The position numbers were made by a program, and so were the translations under genes. Shown here in pieces: positions 1 through 6,230 of a stretch of DNA of 7,281 bases. The notes beneath the pieces are model-generated. The model worked only from the letters and a program-made list of their open reading frames with translations, did not search any database and was not told the origin of the DNA. Every line of letters starts with the position of its first letter. Positions within the stretch are counted from its first letter, which is position 1. The stretch is from Prevotellaceae bacterium (GTDB lineage: Bacteria; Bacteroidota; Bacteroidia; Bacteroidales; UBA932), in NCBI GenBank assembly GCA_031264875.1, contig JAISDK010000073.1:1-7281 (forward strand), written 5' to 3'.

Positions 1-38
1 ACAATTATTGACTTAACTTTTGCTGCAACATCTGCCAT
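1..38 (-). CDS. acpP: Acyl carrier protein, N-terminal 12 codons (partial, runs off left edge)
   Basis: Reading leftward from an ATG at 38-36 gives MADVAAKVKSII and then the window edge. This closely resembles the N terminus of Bacteroidota acyl carrier proteins (M-S/A-E/D-I/V-A-S/A-K/R-V-K-x-I-I-V). ACP carries acyl chains on a phosphopantetheine-modified serine during fatty acid synthesis in the cytoplasm; that serine lies outside the window. The divergent neighbour purN supports the call, because acpP and purN are commonly back to back in Bacteroidales. Only 12 full codons are visible, so the identity rests on this short match plus context. Confidence 0.72.
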   Translation of the reverse strand, partial: MADVAAKVKSII

Positions 39-114
39 AATTTTAACTTTTTAATTAATAATATTTTTATAATCTTAATATTCTATTCAAATAAAATATT
101 CTCATTTTCGGGCG

Positions 115-146
115 CAAAAATAGTAAAATTTGTTTTACTTTTGCAA
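115..146 (-). promoter_or_regulatory. Leftward Bacteroidota-type promoter for acpP
   Basis: On the minus strand, 122-115 reads TATTTTTG, a perfect match to the -7 consensus TAnnTTTG. A TTG at 146-144 lies 21 bases upstream as a possible -33 element. Transcription would start near 108-111, giving acpP a leader of about 70 bases. The element is seen directly; its activity is inferred. Confidence 0.55.
136..143 (+). promoter_or_regulatory. Rightward -7 element for purN-sufS
   Basis: The sequence TACTTTTG matches the Bacteroidota -7 consensus TAnnTTTG exactly. It lies 25 bases before the purN ATG, so the leader would be about 20 bases. I see no good -33 TTTG at the usual distance. The element abuts the -33 TTG of the leftward acpP promoter, so the two promoters are interlocked. 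Confidence 0.5.
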
Positions 147-168
147 CTGAATTTTAATATACGTTATA

Positions 169-744
169 ATGAGCAATATAGCCATTTTCGCATCAGGTTC
201 GGGAACAAATGCCCAACGTCTTATTGAGCGCTTTTCGCCAATAATCGACACAAACATAAGTGTTTTATTAACGAACAAAAAGAATGCAGGGGTTATCGGA
301 CGGGCAAAAAATCTCGGCGTACCGGTAAGAATATTTGACAGAGAGGAGCTTTATCATTCCGAAAATATTGTCGATTTTTTGCAGCGCGAGGGTATTGACT
401 GGGTTATTCTGGCTGGTTTTCTCTGGCTGATTCCAGAGAATTTGCTGAAAATTTTCCCGGAGAGGATTGTCAATATCCATCCTTCCCTTCTTCCGAAATA
501 CGGAGGTCGGGGTATGTATGGAATGAATGTACATCAGGCGGTTATAGATGCAAAAGAAAAAGAATCGGGAATCACCATACATTATGTAAACGGGGAATAC
601 GACAGGGGAAGCATCATCTTTCAAGCTACCTGCCCTGTCGATGAGGATGATACTCCCGAAACCTTAGCTGCAAAAATACATGAACTGGAATATGAACATT
701 TTCCTGCTGTTATGGAAAATTTAATTTTGAATAAAAATGTTTGA
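169..744 (+). CDS. purN: Phosphoribosylglycinamide formyltransferase (GART, PurN type)
   Basis: This 191-residue cytoplasmic enzyme transfers a formyl group from 10-formyltetrahydrofolate to glycinamide ribonucleotide, the third step of de novo purine synthesis. The N-terminal phosphate-binding loop is ASGSGTN (residues 8-14). The family signature NIHPSLLP (102-109) supplies the catalytic Asn102 and His104, and Asp145 in NGEYDRG (141-147) completes the triad. Length is normal for the short bacterial form (E. coli about 212). The ATG at 169 puts the glycine-rich loop at the usual distance from the N terminus and follows a -7 element; there is no clear ribosome binding site, as is usual in this phylum. 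Its last 8 bases overlap the start of sufS, implying co-transcription and perhaps translational coupling. Confidence 0.96.
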   Translation: MSNIAIFASGSGTNAQRLIERFSPIIDTNISVLLTNKKNAGVIGRAKNLGVPVRIFDREELYHSENIVDFLQREGIDWVILAGFLWLIPENLLKIFPERIVNIHPSLLPKYGGRGMYGMNVHQAVIDAKEKESGITIHYVNGEYDRGSIIFQATCPVDEDDTPETLAAKIHELEYEHFPAVMENLILNKNV

Positions 745-1957
745 TATTGAAAATGTAAGGGCTGATTTCCCGATACTTGGAAGGGAAATATACGGACGAA
801 GGCTGATATATCTCGACAATGCAGCCACTACTCAAAAACCGTTGCGGGTGATTGCCAAAATCAGGGAAGTCTATGAATTGTATAATTCGAATATTCATCG
901 CTCGGTGAGCAGATTGGCAGCCATGTGTACGGATGAGTACGAAAATGCGCGGAAAATCGTTTGCGAGTTTATCAATGCCAAAAGCACGCATGAGATTGTG
1001 TTCACTTCGGGAACAACTGCCGCAATAAACCTGCTGGCATTTGCTTTCGGCGAAAAGTTTGTGAACAGGGGTGATGAAATTGTGGTCTGCGAATCGGAAC
1101 ATCATTCCAACATTGTGCCGTGGAAGCTGATGTGCGAAAGAAAAAATGCCGTGTTGAAGGTTCTTCCGTTTGACGACAGCGGCGATTTGAAAACAGAACT
1201 GCTGGACACACTGCTGACCGAACGTACCCGGCTACTGTGTGTCGCTCAGGCTACAAACGTGCTGGGGACGGTCAATCCCCTCGACGAAATAGTCAGGAAA
1301 GCTCACGAAAAGGGCGTATATGTGCTGGTTGACGGCGCTCAGGGAATACAGCATGTGAAAACGGATGTGAATGCCTGTGATTTCGACTTTTATGTTTTTT
1401 CGGGACATAAAATATATGCTCCCACCGGAACAGGAGTACTCTATGGCAAGGAACATTTGCTCGAGCAGCTTCCTCCATGGCAGGGCGGCGGCGACATGGT
1501 CAAAAATGTAAGTTTTGCCGAGACATCGTACTCCGACTTGCCCTTCAAGTTTGAAGCAGGCACGTCAAACTATGCTGGAGCGATAGGTCTGGGCGAAGCG
1601 CTGAGTTACCTTATATATATAGGTATGGACAAAATCCATTCATACGAAAAAGATTTAACAAGCTATGCTCTGGAAAAAATATCGTCCATACCCGGAATTA
1701 CAATATGCGGAACATCGGCAAGCAAAATCGGCATAGCGTCTTTTTTTGCCGACGGGATTCACCATGCCGATATGGGCGAAATACTGGATAAAATGAGTAT
1801 CGCGGTCAGAACCGGACGCATGTGCGCCGAACCTACGGTTCACCATTTCGGATTGACCGGACTGGTCAGGGCATCGTGGACGTTCTACAATACAAAGCAG
1901 GAAATCGACAGCTTCTGCGAAGGAATTGAAAAAGCAAAGAAAATACTGACGAATTGA
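737..1957 (+). CDS. sufS: Cysteine desulfurase, SufS type (class II, PLP-dependent)
   Basis: This 406-residue enzyme removes sulfur from cysteine, giving alanine and a protein-bound persulfide for Fe-S cluster assembly. The length equals that of E. coli SufS. The PLP lysine is Lys225 in FSGHK; Asp199 and Gln202 (LVDGAQ) contact the cofactor and His123 (ESEHH) stacks on it. The catalytic cysteine is Cys363 in the short RTGRMCAEP loop, the group II pattern that separates SufS from IscS/NifS, and Arg378 should bind the substrate carboxylate. The start at 737 lies inside the end of purN (8-base overlap) and gives the expected MFDIENVRADFPIL N terminus. No sufB, sufC, sufD or sufE/U gene is visible here, so its partners must be encoded elsewhere. 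A selenocysteine lyase activity, known in this family, cannot be excluded. Confidence 0.93.
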   Translation: MFDIENVRADFPILGREIYGRRLIYLDNAATTQKPLRVIAKIREVYELYNSNIHRSVSRLAAMCTDEYENARKIVCEFINAKSTHEIVFTSGTTAAINLLAFAFGEKFVNRGDEIVVCESEHHSNIVPWKLMCERKNAVLKVLPFDDSGDLKTELLDTLLTERTRLLCVAQATNVLGTVNPLDEIVRKAHEKGVYVLVDGAQGIQHVKTDVNACDFDFYVFSGHKIYAPTGTGVLYGKEHLLEQLPPWQGGGDMVKNVSFAETSYSDLPFKFEAGTSNYAGAIGLGEALSYLIYIGMDKIHSYEKDLTSYALEKISSIPGITICGTSASKIGIASFFADGIHHADMGEILDKMSIAVRTGRMCAEPTVHHFGLTGLVRASWTFYNTKQEIDSFCEGIEKAKKILTN

Positions 1958-2023
1958 AAATTGCGCGATGCAATTCCCGTGTCAGACGAATTGCATCACG
2001 CTAATTTTCAATTCTCAATTTTT
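1951..2023. terminator. Long hairpin between convergent genes, probable bidirectional terminator
   Basis: The left arm (1951-1976) pairs with the right arm (1988-2014) around an 11-base loop. The stem is about 26 bp with one single-base bulge and one mismatch. It begins inside the sufS stop codon and ends one base before the minus-strand protease stop codon (2015-2017). A run of five T at 2019-2023 follows on the plus strand. The minus-strand exit has no clean T run, so termination in that direction is less certain. Confidence 0.7.
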
Positions 2024-4465
2024 AAATGTTTTATTAATTCTTTGCAATATATCCTGCAAATGATATTGTGACAGGCCTTTTTGTAAACGCACAGCCTTTT
2101 TTATATCATTTTTGAGAGAAAGCAGATGAGCACGGGTCAAGCTGGATGCGTCCGAATTTACCGTTTTTAACGAGCTGAATGCATTTTCGATATAAATCTT
2201 CTGCAAGTTTCGTCGACAAATATCTATAGGTCTGCCGGTATAAAGCTCGCGCCAGACGCTTTTCTTCAAGTCGTCTAAAAATTCGGAAACGGAATATGTT
2301 TCTATGCCACTGTACAGTTCTTCAGTTTTAACCATTCTGTCCAGCATGTCCGAACCTTGCAGGCGGGACAGCGCTGCGGACTGGCACGATGTAATATATG
2401 ATAAGATATTGAAACCTGTAAGTGAAGTAATGCTGTCGTTGATCAGCCATGCGGGAGTAGTGAAAAGATACGTATCCAGAAACTGCATGGCTTCCTTCTG
2501 TCTTTCATATTCAACGGGTTCATAGACATTGCCCGATTCTTCCACGTTTTTCGGAGTATGATATTCGCCTCCCACATTTTTGAGTACATGCATGGTGTAC
2601 CGACGGTATTGCATTAGCAGTTCGTCGTACATGCCTCTCAGATGTTCATAATCCTCGTTGGGTTCCCGTGTCCATTCTTTCAAGACAGGCAATATCCGTT
2701 GCAGGTTTTTGATTCCATAAGCGCTTGCTTTCATGGAATTGTCGCCCAGATCTTCATTTTGCGAACGCGGGTCGAGAGGCTCGCTTTCATTTCCGAAAAA
2801 CAGTTTGCCGTTAGCGCTCAGTCTGTCAACAGTCAATCTGTTGAGATACGGAATTTCCGCATCGGGACTGTCAAACTGCGGCAGCCATTTATATCCCCAT
2901 TCAATAGCCCATTTGTCATACTCTCCGATACGCGGAAAGATTCCCTTTTCGGAGATGCCGTCTTCCGGCTGGGCTATGTAATTGAAACGTGCATAATCCA
3001 TTATGGAAGGCGTATGCCCATATTGTTCGACATAAGCCTTGTCCCTCAATTTCTCCACCGGAACGGTAGAACTTGAACCGAAATTGTGCCGCAATCCCAA
3101 AGTATGCCCAACTTCGTGCGACGAGACGAAACGAATCAGCTGTCCCATCAGCTCGTCGTCGAACTGCATTTTGCGCGCTCTGGCATCCACCGCTCCGGCC
3201 TGAATCATATACCAGTTGCGCAACAGATGCATAACATTGTGATACCAGTTGATGTGCGTTTCCATAATTTCGCCGCTGCGCGGGTCGTGTACATGGGGAC
3301 CGCTTGCGTTGGGAATGGACGAGGCTTTGTAAACTATCACATTGTGACGTGCATCGTTTATATTCCATGTTGAATCGTCCTGGGGGGCAGGCAGTCCTGT
3401 TATTGCATTTTTGAATCCGGCCTGTTCAAAAGCCTCCTGCCAGTCGTTCACTCCTGCCATCAGATAGGGTTCCCATTTTTTTGGCGTAGCCGGATCGATG
3501 TAGTATATAATCGGTTTTTTCGGTTCCACAAGCTCGCCTCTCAAGTATTTATCCCTGTCCTCGTCTTTAGGTTCCAGACGCCAGCGTGTAATCACAGCCT
3601 GTCTTCTTATGCCCTGGGGATTGGCGTCGAAACTCACAAATCTCCTGGCAAAGAATCCTACGCGGTCGTCCATATATCGCGATTTCATCGGGACTTCCGG
3701 CAAAAGCAGCATGGAACTGTTCAATTCGTAGGAAACAGGCAATGAAGATGCTGTGGTATTTGGCTCCGCAGTCTTCAAATATGTGCGTACCGTGTGTATT
3801 TCCACATTGACGGGATAGGACTTGACAGAGGCTACGTACGACTTGTCATTCTGGACAGCGCCTATGTAAAAGCCCTTTTTCATACTTGGACTGAAGTAGA
3901 ATATCTCGTTTTCGGATTGCAGAAAGCTTGTTACATCAATTATATATGATTTTGCACAGGTATCCTTTCCGTATGCCTTTACCGGAAACGAGGCTACAAT
4001 GGGCTGCAAATTCGATTTGACAACTGCCCTGTACATGCCGTTGTCCGTGCTGTCGGTCGAGTTTTCGGAGAAAATCATCCGTCTCATAAAGATGCGGTTA
4101 AGAGGACCAGTCTCAAACCGGATTACGTTTTCGGAAATGTGATCGCCGGCGTATGAATGCATTCCCGCCGCCGATTTCGCAATACGGTTGACAACCAGTA
4201 TGTCCCGATTCAGTAAAGTATCCGGGATTTCGAAAAAGTACTGTTCCTTAATCCTGTGAACGTTAAACATTCCGGGGTCTGTAACCGCCTCTCCGGTGAT
4301 TACATCCCTGTATGCTTTAGGATCGTCGGAATTTGTTTTTTTAGCAGCATCCGTTTTAGCCGTATCTGCGTTTGCAGGCGGAGATTTTTCCCTCGACGCC
4401 TTTTGTGCATATGCAACTGATGAAAAACACAGTGTCAGCGCAAGTATAAATTTAATTTTCAACAT
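2015..4465 (-). CDS. Secreted zinc-dependent metalloprotease (metzincin; DUF5118/DUF5117/DUF4953 family)
   Basis: The 816-residue product begins with a signal peptide (residues 1-20, cleavage probably after VAYA-Q), then a polar linker rich in Lys, Ala and Asp (about 22-48). Next come regions matching DUF5118 (about 50-100) and DUF5117 (about 105-300), then the catalytic domain (about 315-700). The zinc motif is HEVGHTLGLRH: His450, His454 and His460 bind zinc and Glu451 is the catalytic base. SIMDY (487-491) holds the Met-turn methionine, Met489, which makes this a metzincin. It should act in the periplasm or outside the cell as an endopeptidase; substrates of this family are largely unknown. 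No lipobox or C-terminal sorting domain is obvious. It is transcribed alone, convergent with sufS. The catalytic residues are intact and the length is typical. Confidence 0.92.
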   Translation of the reverse strand: MLKIKFILALTLCFSSVAYAQKASREKSPPANADTAKTDAAKKTNSDDPKAYRDVITGEAVTDPGMFNVHRIKEQYFFEIPDTLLNRDILVVNRIAKSAAGMHSYAGDHISENVIRFETGPLNRIFMRRMIFSENSTDSTDNGMYRAVVKSNLQPIVASFPVKAYGKDTCAKSYIIDVTSFLQSENEIFYFSPSMKKGFYIGAVQNDKSYVASVKSYPVNVEIHTVRTYLKTAEPNTTASSLPVSYELNSSMLLLPEVPMKSRYMDDRVGFFARRFVSFDANPQGIRRQAVITRWRLEPKDEDRDKYLRGELVEPKKPIIYYIDPATPKKWEPYLMAGVNDWQEAFEQAGFKNAITGLPAPQDDSTWNINDARHNVIVYKASSIPNASGPHVHDPRSGEIMETHINWYHNVMHLLRNWYMIQAGAVDARARKMQFDDELMGQLIRFVSSHEVGHTLGLRHNFGSSSTVPVEKLRDKAYVEQYGHTPSIMDYARFNYIAQPEDGISEKGIFPRIGEYDKWAIEWGYKWLPQFDSPDAEIPYLNRLTVDRLSANGKLFFGNESEPLDPRSQNEDLGDNSMKASAYGIKNLQRILPVLKEWTREPNEDYEHLRGMYDELLMQYRRYTMHVLKNVGGEYHTPKNVEESGNVYEPVEYERQKEAMQFLDTYLFTTPAWLINDSITSLTGFNILSYITSCQSAALSRLQGSDMLDRMVKTEELYSGIETYSVSEFLDDLKKSVWRELYTGRPIDICRRNLQKIYIENAFSSLKTVNSDASSLTRAHLLSLKNDIKKAVRLQKGLSQYHLQDILQRINKTFKN

Positions 4466-4498
4466 ATTATTATATTTTATATAGTTATCTTATGGATA

Positions 4499-4506
4499 CA
4501 AACTTA
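4499..4506 (-). promoter_or_regulatory. -7 element for the metalloprotease gene
   Basis: On the minus strand, 4506-4499 reads TAAGTTTG, a perfect TAnnTTTG. It lies 33 bases before the start codon at 4465, giving a leader of roughly 25-30 bases. I see no convincing -33 TTTG at the usual spacing. Confidence 0.5.
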
Positions 4507-4560
4507 TGAAATCTTTTCTAATGATTAGCGTTTCAATGATTAATGTAAAACAATCAATAT

Positions 4561-4610
4561 CCGAAAGGCTTTAGCTTTACTTGTAATATAGCCAGTGGTT
4601 TTAACCACTG
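4561..4610. repeat. REP-like palindromic element with two small hairpins
   Basis: CAGTGGTTTTAACCACTG at 4593-4610 is a perfect 8-bp inverted repeat with a two-base centre. Just upstream, AAAGGCTTTAGCTTT (4565-4579) forms a second short imperfect hairpin. The flanks and palindrome layout (ATAGCC, then GTGGTT or GCGGTT, then the mirrored arm) resemble the hairpin at 6231-6258. Two related hairpins in one window suggest a dispersed family. The resemblance to REP elements spread by RAYT/IS200-like transposases is from memory and was not searched. Confidence 0.5.
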
Positions 4611-4619
4611 AATTTATGC

Positions 4620-4627
4620 TAACTTTG
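4620..4627 (+). promoter_or_regulatory. -7 element for the nuclease-like gene, giving a very short leader
   Basis: TAACTTTG matches TAnnTTTG exactly and ends only 15 bases before the ATG at 4643. The start site would lie near 4631-4634, so the mRNA leader is only about 10 bases. The REP-like hairpin at 4593-4610 sits where a -33 element would be expected. Confidence 0.5.
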
Positions 4628-4642
4628 CCGAAATTTTTGTAA

Positions 4643-5128
4643 ATGGAGTTAACGTGGAAAACAGAACAGCTAAAAGCATCGCTGTCGCAATACAATAGCT
4701 ACACTTCCAGCTGGGAAAGAGCATACTTCGACGAACATAACGGCTGGTATCTGGTTATAGACAGGGAGCGTATCAAACATTCTAAAGTAAGTAAAAATGA
4801 GAAGGCAAAATTTGACAAGGAATATGCCATGTCCATGGTATTTGCCCAAAACGGATACAGGATAGAAATGTTGAAAGAGTTGCCACGCATACCTTCCCCT
4901 GACGTCACAATTAATGGAATGAAAGCCGATTTGAAGCATGTCTCAAGCCATAATAACGTCGTAAGGCATGCAAAAAAAGCCGTGCGAAAACAAGGTGCGG
5001 AAATTGTATTATTTGAGTTTGAAAATAACACAAAAAAAATACAGGAAGAACTGGATAAATTAAAGATAGACGAAATTAAGGTCTATTATTATTTTACCGG
5101 CAACGAATCAAAAATACATATCCTGTAA
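4643..5128 (+). CDS. Stand-alone PD-(D/E)XK nuclease-like protein, similar in motif order to CdiA C-terminal tRNA nuclease domains
   Basis: The 161-residue product has no signal peptide, membrane segment or visible partner domain. An acidic residue, Glu60, in the helix KFDKEYAMSMVFAQNGY (57-72) is followed by Pro86-Asp87, eight residues, then Asp96-Leu97-Lys98. That is the PD-X8-D-X-K active-site pattern of the PD-(D/E)XK superfamily. After it come NN at 104-105 and a basic helix ending KQGAEIVLFEF (116-126), much as in the nuclease domains at the C termini of contact-dependent toxins (CdiA) and some phage head-protein fusions. I infer a DNA or RNA nuclease, possibly a toxin. An in-frame TAA at 4640-4642 touches the ATG, so no upstream start is possible. 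No adjacent immunity gene is evident. It could instead be a housekeeping-type restriction or repair nuclease of unknown specificity. Confidence 0.65.
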   Translation: MELTWKTEQLKASLSQYNSYTSSWERAYFDEHNGWYLVIDRERIKHSKVSKNEKAKFDKEYAMSMVFAQNGYRIEMLKELPRIPSPDVTINGMKADLKHVSSHNNVVRHAKKAVRKQGAEIVLFEFENNTKKIQEELDKLKIDEIKVYYYFTGNESKIHIL

Positions 5129-5130
5129 AA

Positions 5131-5248
5131 TGGGAAAGCCGGATTTCTCCGGCTTAACAGGGGTGCGACTGCGGTAAACCGGAGACACACCTATGAGTTT
5201 TTGAGGCTCACTTCATGCGCTTATTTTAAATCATGCGCACTTAGATTT
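5131..5248 (-). ncRNA. Candidate small structured RNA, leftward
   Basis: A strong minus-strand promoter (5254-5284) points into a stretch of about 115 bases with no ORF of note. The minus strand would fold two hairpins. The first is 5191-5162, a 6-bp arm GGTGTG/CGCACC including one G-U pair, with further pairs around two mismatches. The second, 5155-5136, is a perfect 8-bp stem AAGCCGGA/TCCGGCTT closed by a GAAA tetraloop. The G-U pair and GAAA loop arise only on the minus strand, which favours this direction. A weak T-containing tail (TCCCATTTT) follows. I do not recognise an Rfam family. It could equally be the leader of a lost gene or antisense to the nuclease mRNA end. Confidence 0.4.
5136..5155. 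terminator. GC-rich hairpin after the nuclease-like gene
   Basis: AAGCCGGA (5136-5143) and TCCGGCTT (5148-5155) form a perfect 8-bp stem with a 4-base loop, 7 bases after the nuclease stop codon. Neither side has a strong T run: rightward it is followed by AACAG, leftward by TCCCATTTT. It may end or stabilise the nuclease mRNA, the leftward candidate RNA, or both. Confidence 0.45.
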
Positions 5249-5253
5249 CGCCG

Positions 5254-5284
5254 CAAAGGTAAGCGCTATTTCCGAACCTGCAAA
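5254..5284 (-). promoter_or_regulatory. Strong leftward -33/-7 promoter beside the minisatellite
   Basis: On the minus strand TTTG (5284-5281), 19 bases, then TACCTTTG (5261-5254) match both halves of the Bacteroidota promoter consensus. Transcription would start near 5247-5250 and run toward the 3' end of the nuclease-like gene. There is no CDS of the right orientation between here and 5128. The 21-bp repeats begin 37 bases upstream of the -33 element. Confidence 0.6.
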
Positions 5285-5320
5285 AAATCGTTCAGAAACT
5301 CCATCAGTTCGGGCAGAAAC

Positions 5321-5446
5321 AACTTCGGGGGACGTCTCCGCAACTTCGGGGGACGTCCCCGCAACTTCGGGGGACGCCCCCGCAACTTCGGGGGATGCCC
5401 CCGCATCTTCGGGGGACGCCCCCGCAACTTCGGGGGATGCCCCCGC
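5321..5446. repeat. Six tandem copies of a 21-bp GC-rich hairpin repeat (minisatellite)
   Basis: The units start at 5321, 5342, 5363, 5384, 5405 and 5426, each following the pattern A-A/T-CTTCGGGGGAYGYCYCCGC, with four bases (AACT) of a seventh. Within most units CGGGGG and CCCCCG pair as a 6-bp hairpin with a three-base centre; unit 2 contains the palindrome GGGGACGTCCCC. Differences between units are mainly C/T changes in the right half of the palindrome plus one A-to-T change in unit 5. The period is a multiple of three, so several frames stay open and give 7-residue repeats on both strands, but flanking AT-rich sequence argues against translation. Confidence 0.93.
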
Positions 5447-5521
5447 AACTATAGCTGTCCTGTATTTGCAAATAAACAGATAAGAATAATAATTAATAAT
5501 AAACAATTAAAGTATCTTAAT

Positions 5522-6193
5522 ATGACGAAAAAAAAGGATTACATCCCGCGATCATTCGCAAAATTACTTACGTGGCTGAAAAATTTCATCACGTATTTGA
5601 GTAAGTCTGAAGTCATCGCCCGTCTCGGACTCGACAATGCGCGCGTTACCGCCCTGAAGACCGAGATCAATGCCTACGATGAAGCCTGCGAGAAGGCCGA
5701 CGCGTCCAATGCCGGCAGTGTTGACCGTCTCGACCGCAAGGAAAAGGCTGACAACATCATCAAATCCTCCCGGCATTTTGTGAACACCTTCCTGCGCTAC
5801 AACGAAGCCCTGACCGATGACGACCGTAAACAGCTCGGCTTGACTATCCCCGACGAAACGTCCACGCCTGATAGCGATCCGAGCGAATATCCGGAAATTG
5901 AACCCGACACGAGTGTCCTGCGACGCATCACGTGCCGCTTCCTGAACCGTGAACACCGCACCGCCAAGCCTGCCCGCGTACATGGCACCGAGTTGCGTTC
6001 CGGGTTCATCCCCGATGGCGAAAAACCTTCGCTCAAGCATCTTACCGAATCCTCATTCTCGACCCGCTCGTCGATAACACTGGATTATACCGACGAGCAA
6101 CGCGGAATGTTAATCGGACTGTGCGCACGCTACGAGAATAATACAGGCGGCAAAGGTCCATTCGGACCTATCATTACCGTCTTTGTACCGTGA
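5522..6193 (+). CDS. Conserved Bacteroidota protein of unknown function, helical N terminus with a C-terminal beta-domain
   Basis: The 223-residue product starts MTKKKDYIPR and has no signal peptide or transmembrane helix. Residues 1-105 look helical and rich in charged residues. LTDDDRKQLGLTIPDETSTP (97-116) is followed by an acidic, proline-rich linker (117-132) and a C-terminal domain (133-223) with AKPARVHGTEL (148-158) and ARYENNTGGKGPFGPI (202-217). This order (a YIP opening, LGLTIPD-TP hinge, KPA-V-G-E segment, and a G-K-GP-GP end like a fibronectin-type strand) matches from memory a recurrent family of unannotated proteins in Bacteroidota and some other phyla. No function is known to me. 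I chose the ATG at 5522 because the family opening begins there; the frame is open back to 5201, but that part only translates repeats and AT-rich spacer. Base composition is clearly GC-richer than its neighbours, suggesting a different history. Confidence 0.8.
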   Translation: MTKKKDYIPRSFAKLLTWLKNFITYLSKSEVIARLGLDNARVTALKTEINAYDEACEKADASNAGSVDRLDRKEKADNIIKSSRHFVNTFLRYNEALTDDDRKQLGLTIPDETSTPDSDPSEYPEIEPDTSVLRRITCRFLNREHRTAKPARVHGTELRSGFIPDGEKPSLKHLTESSFSTRSSITLDYTDEQRGMLIGLCARYENNTGGKGPFGPIITVFVP

Positions 6194-6230
6194 TTTTTCA
6201 GTAGCGCATTGCTAAATTTTCAATTGACAG

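Noticed and set aside
5163..5169. GTGCGAC, the 5' end motif of group II introns
   Set aside because: Seven bases only; no intron domain V, no reverse transcriptase and no room for an intron before 5321.
5321..5446. CRISPR array
   Set aside because: The units are directly abutting with no unique spacers, and no cas gene is near.
5266..5448. Minus-strand frame with RGRPPKLRGRPPK repeats resembling AT-hook motifs
   Set aside because: It is only one of several frames kept open by a 21-bp repeat; there is no independent start signal, and the core AT-hook look follows from the repeat's base composition.
5231..5506. Minus-strand frame with VAGASPE repeats
   Set aside because: It also arises from the repeat period, and it contains the strong leftward promoter inside it, so translation is unlikely.
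5201..5521. N-terminal extension of the 5522 gene to ATG 5201, giving repeats of NFGGRPR
   Set aside because: The added 107 residues translate the minisatellite and an AT-rich spacer; family-like sequence starts at the ATG at 5522, and the extension has no recognisable domain.
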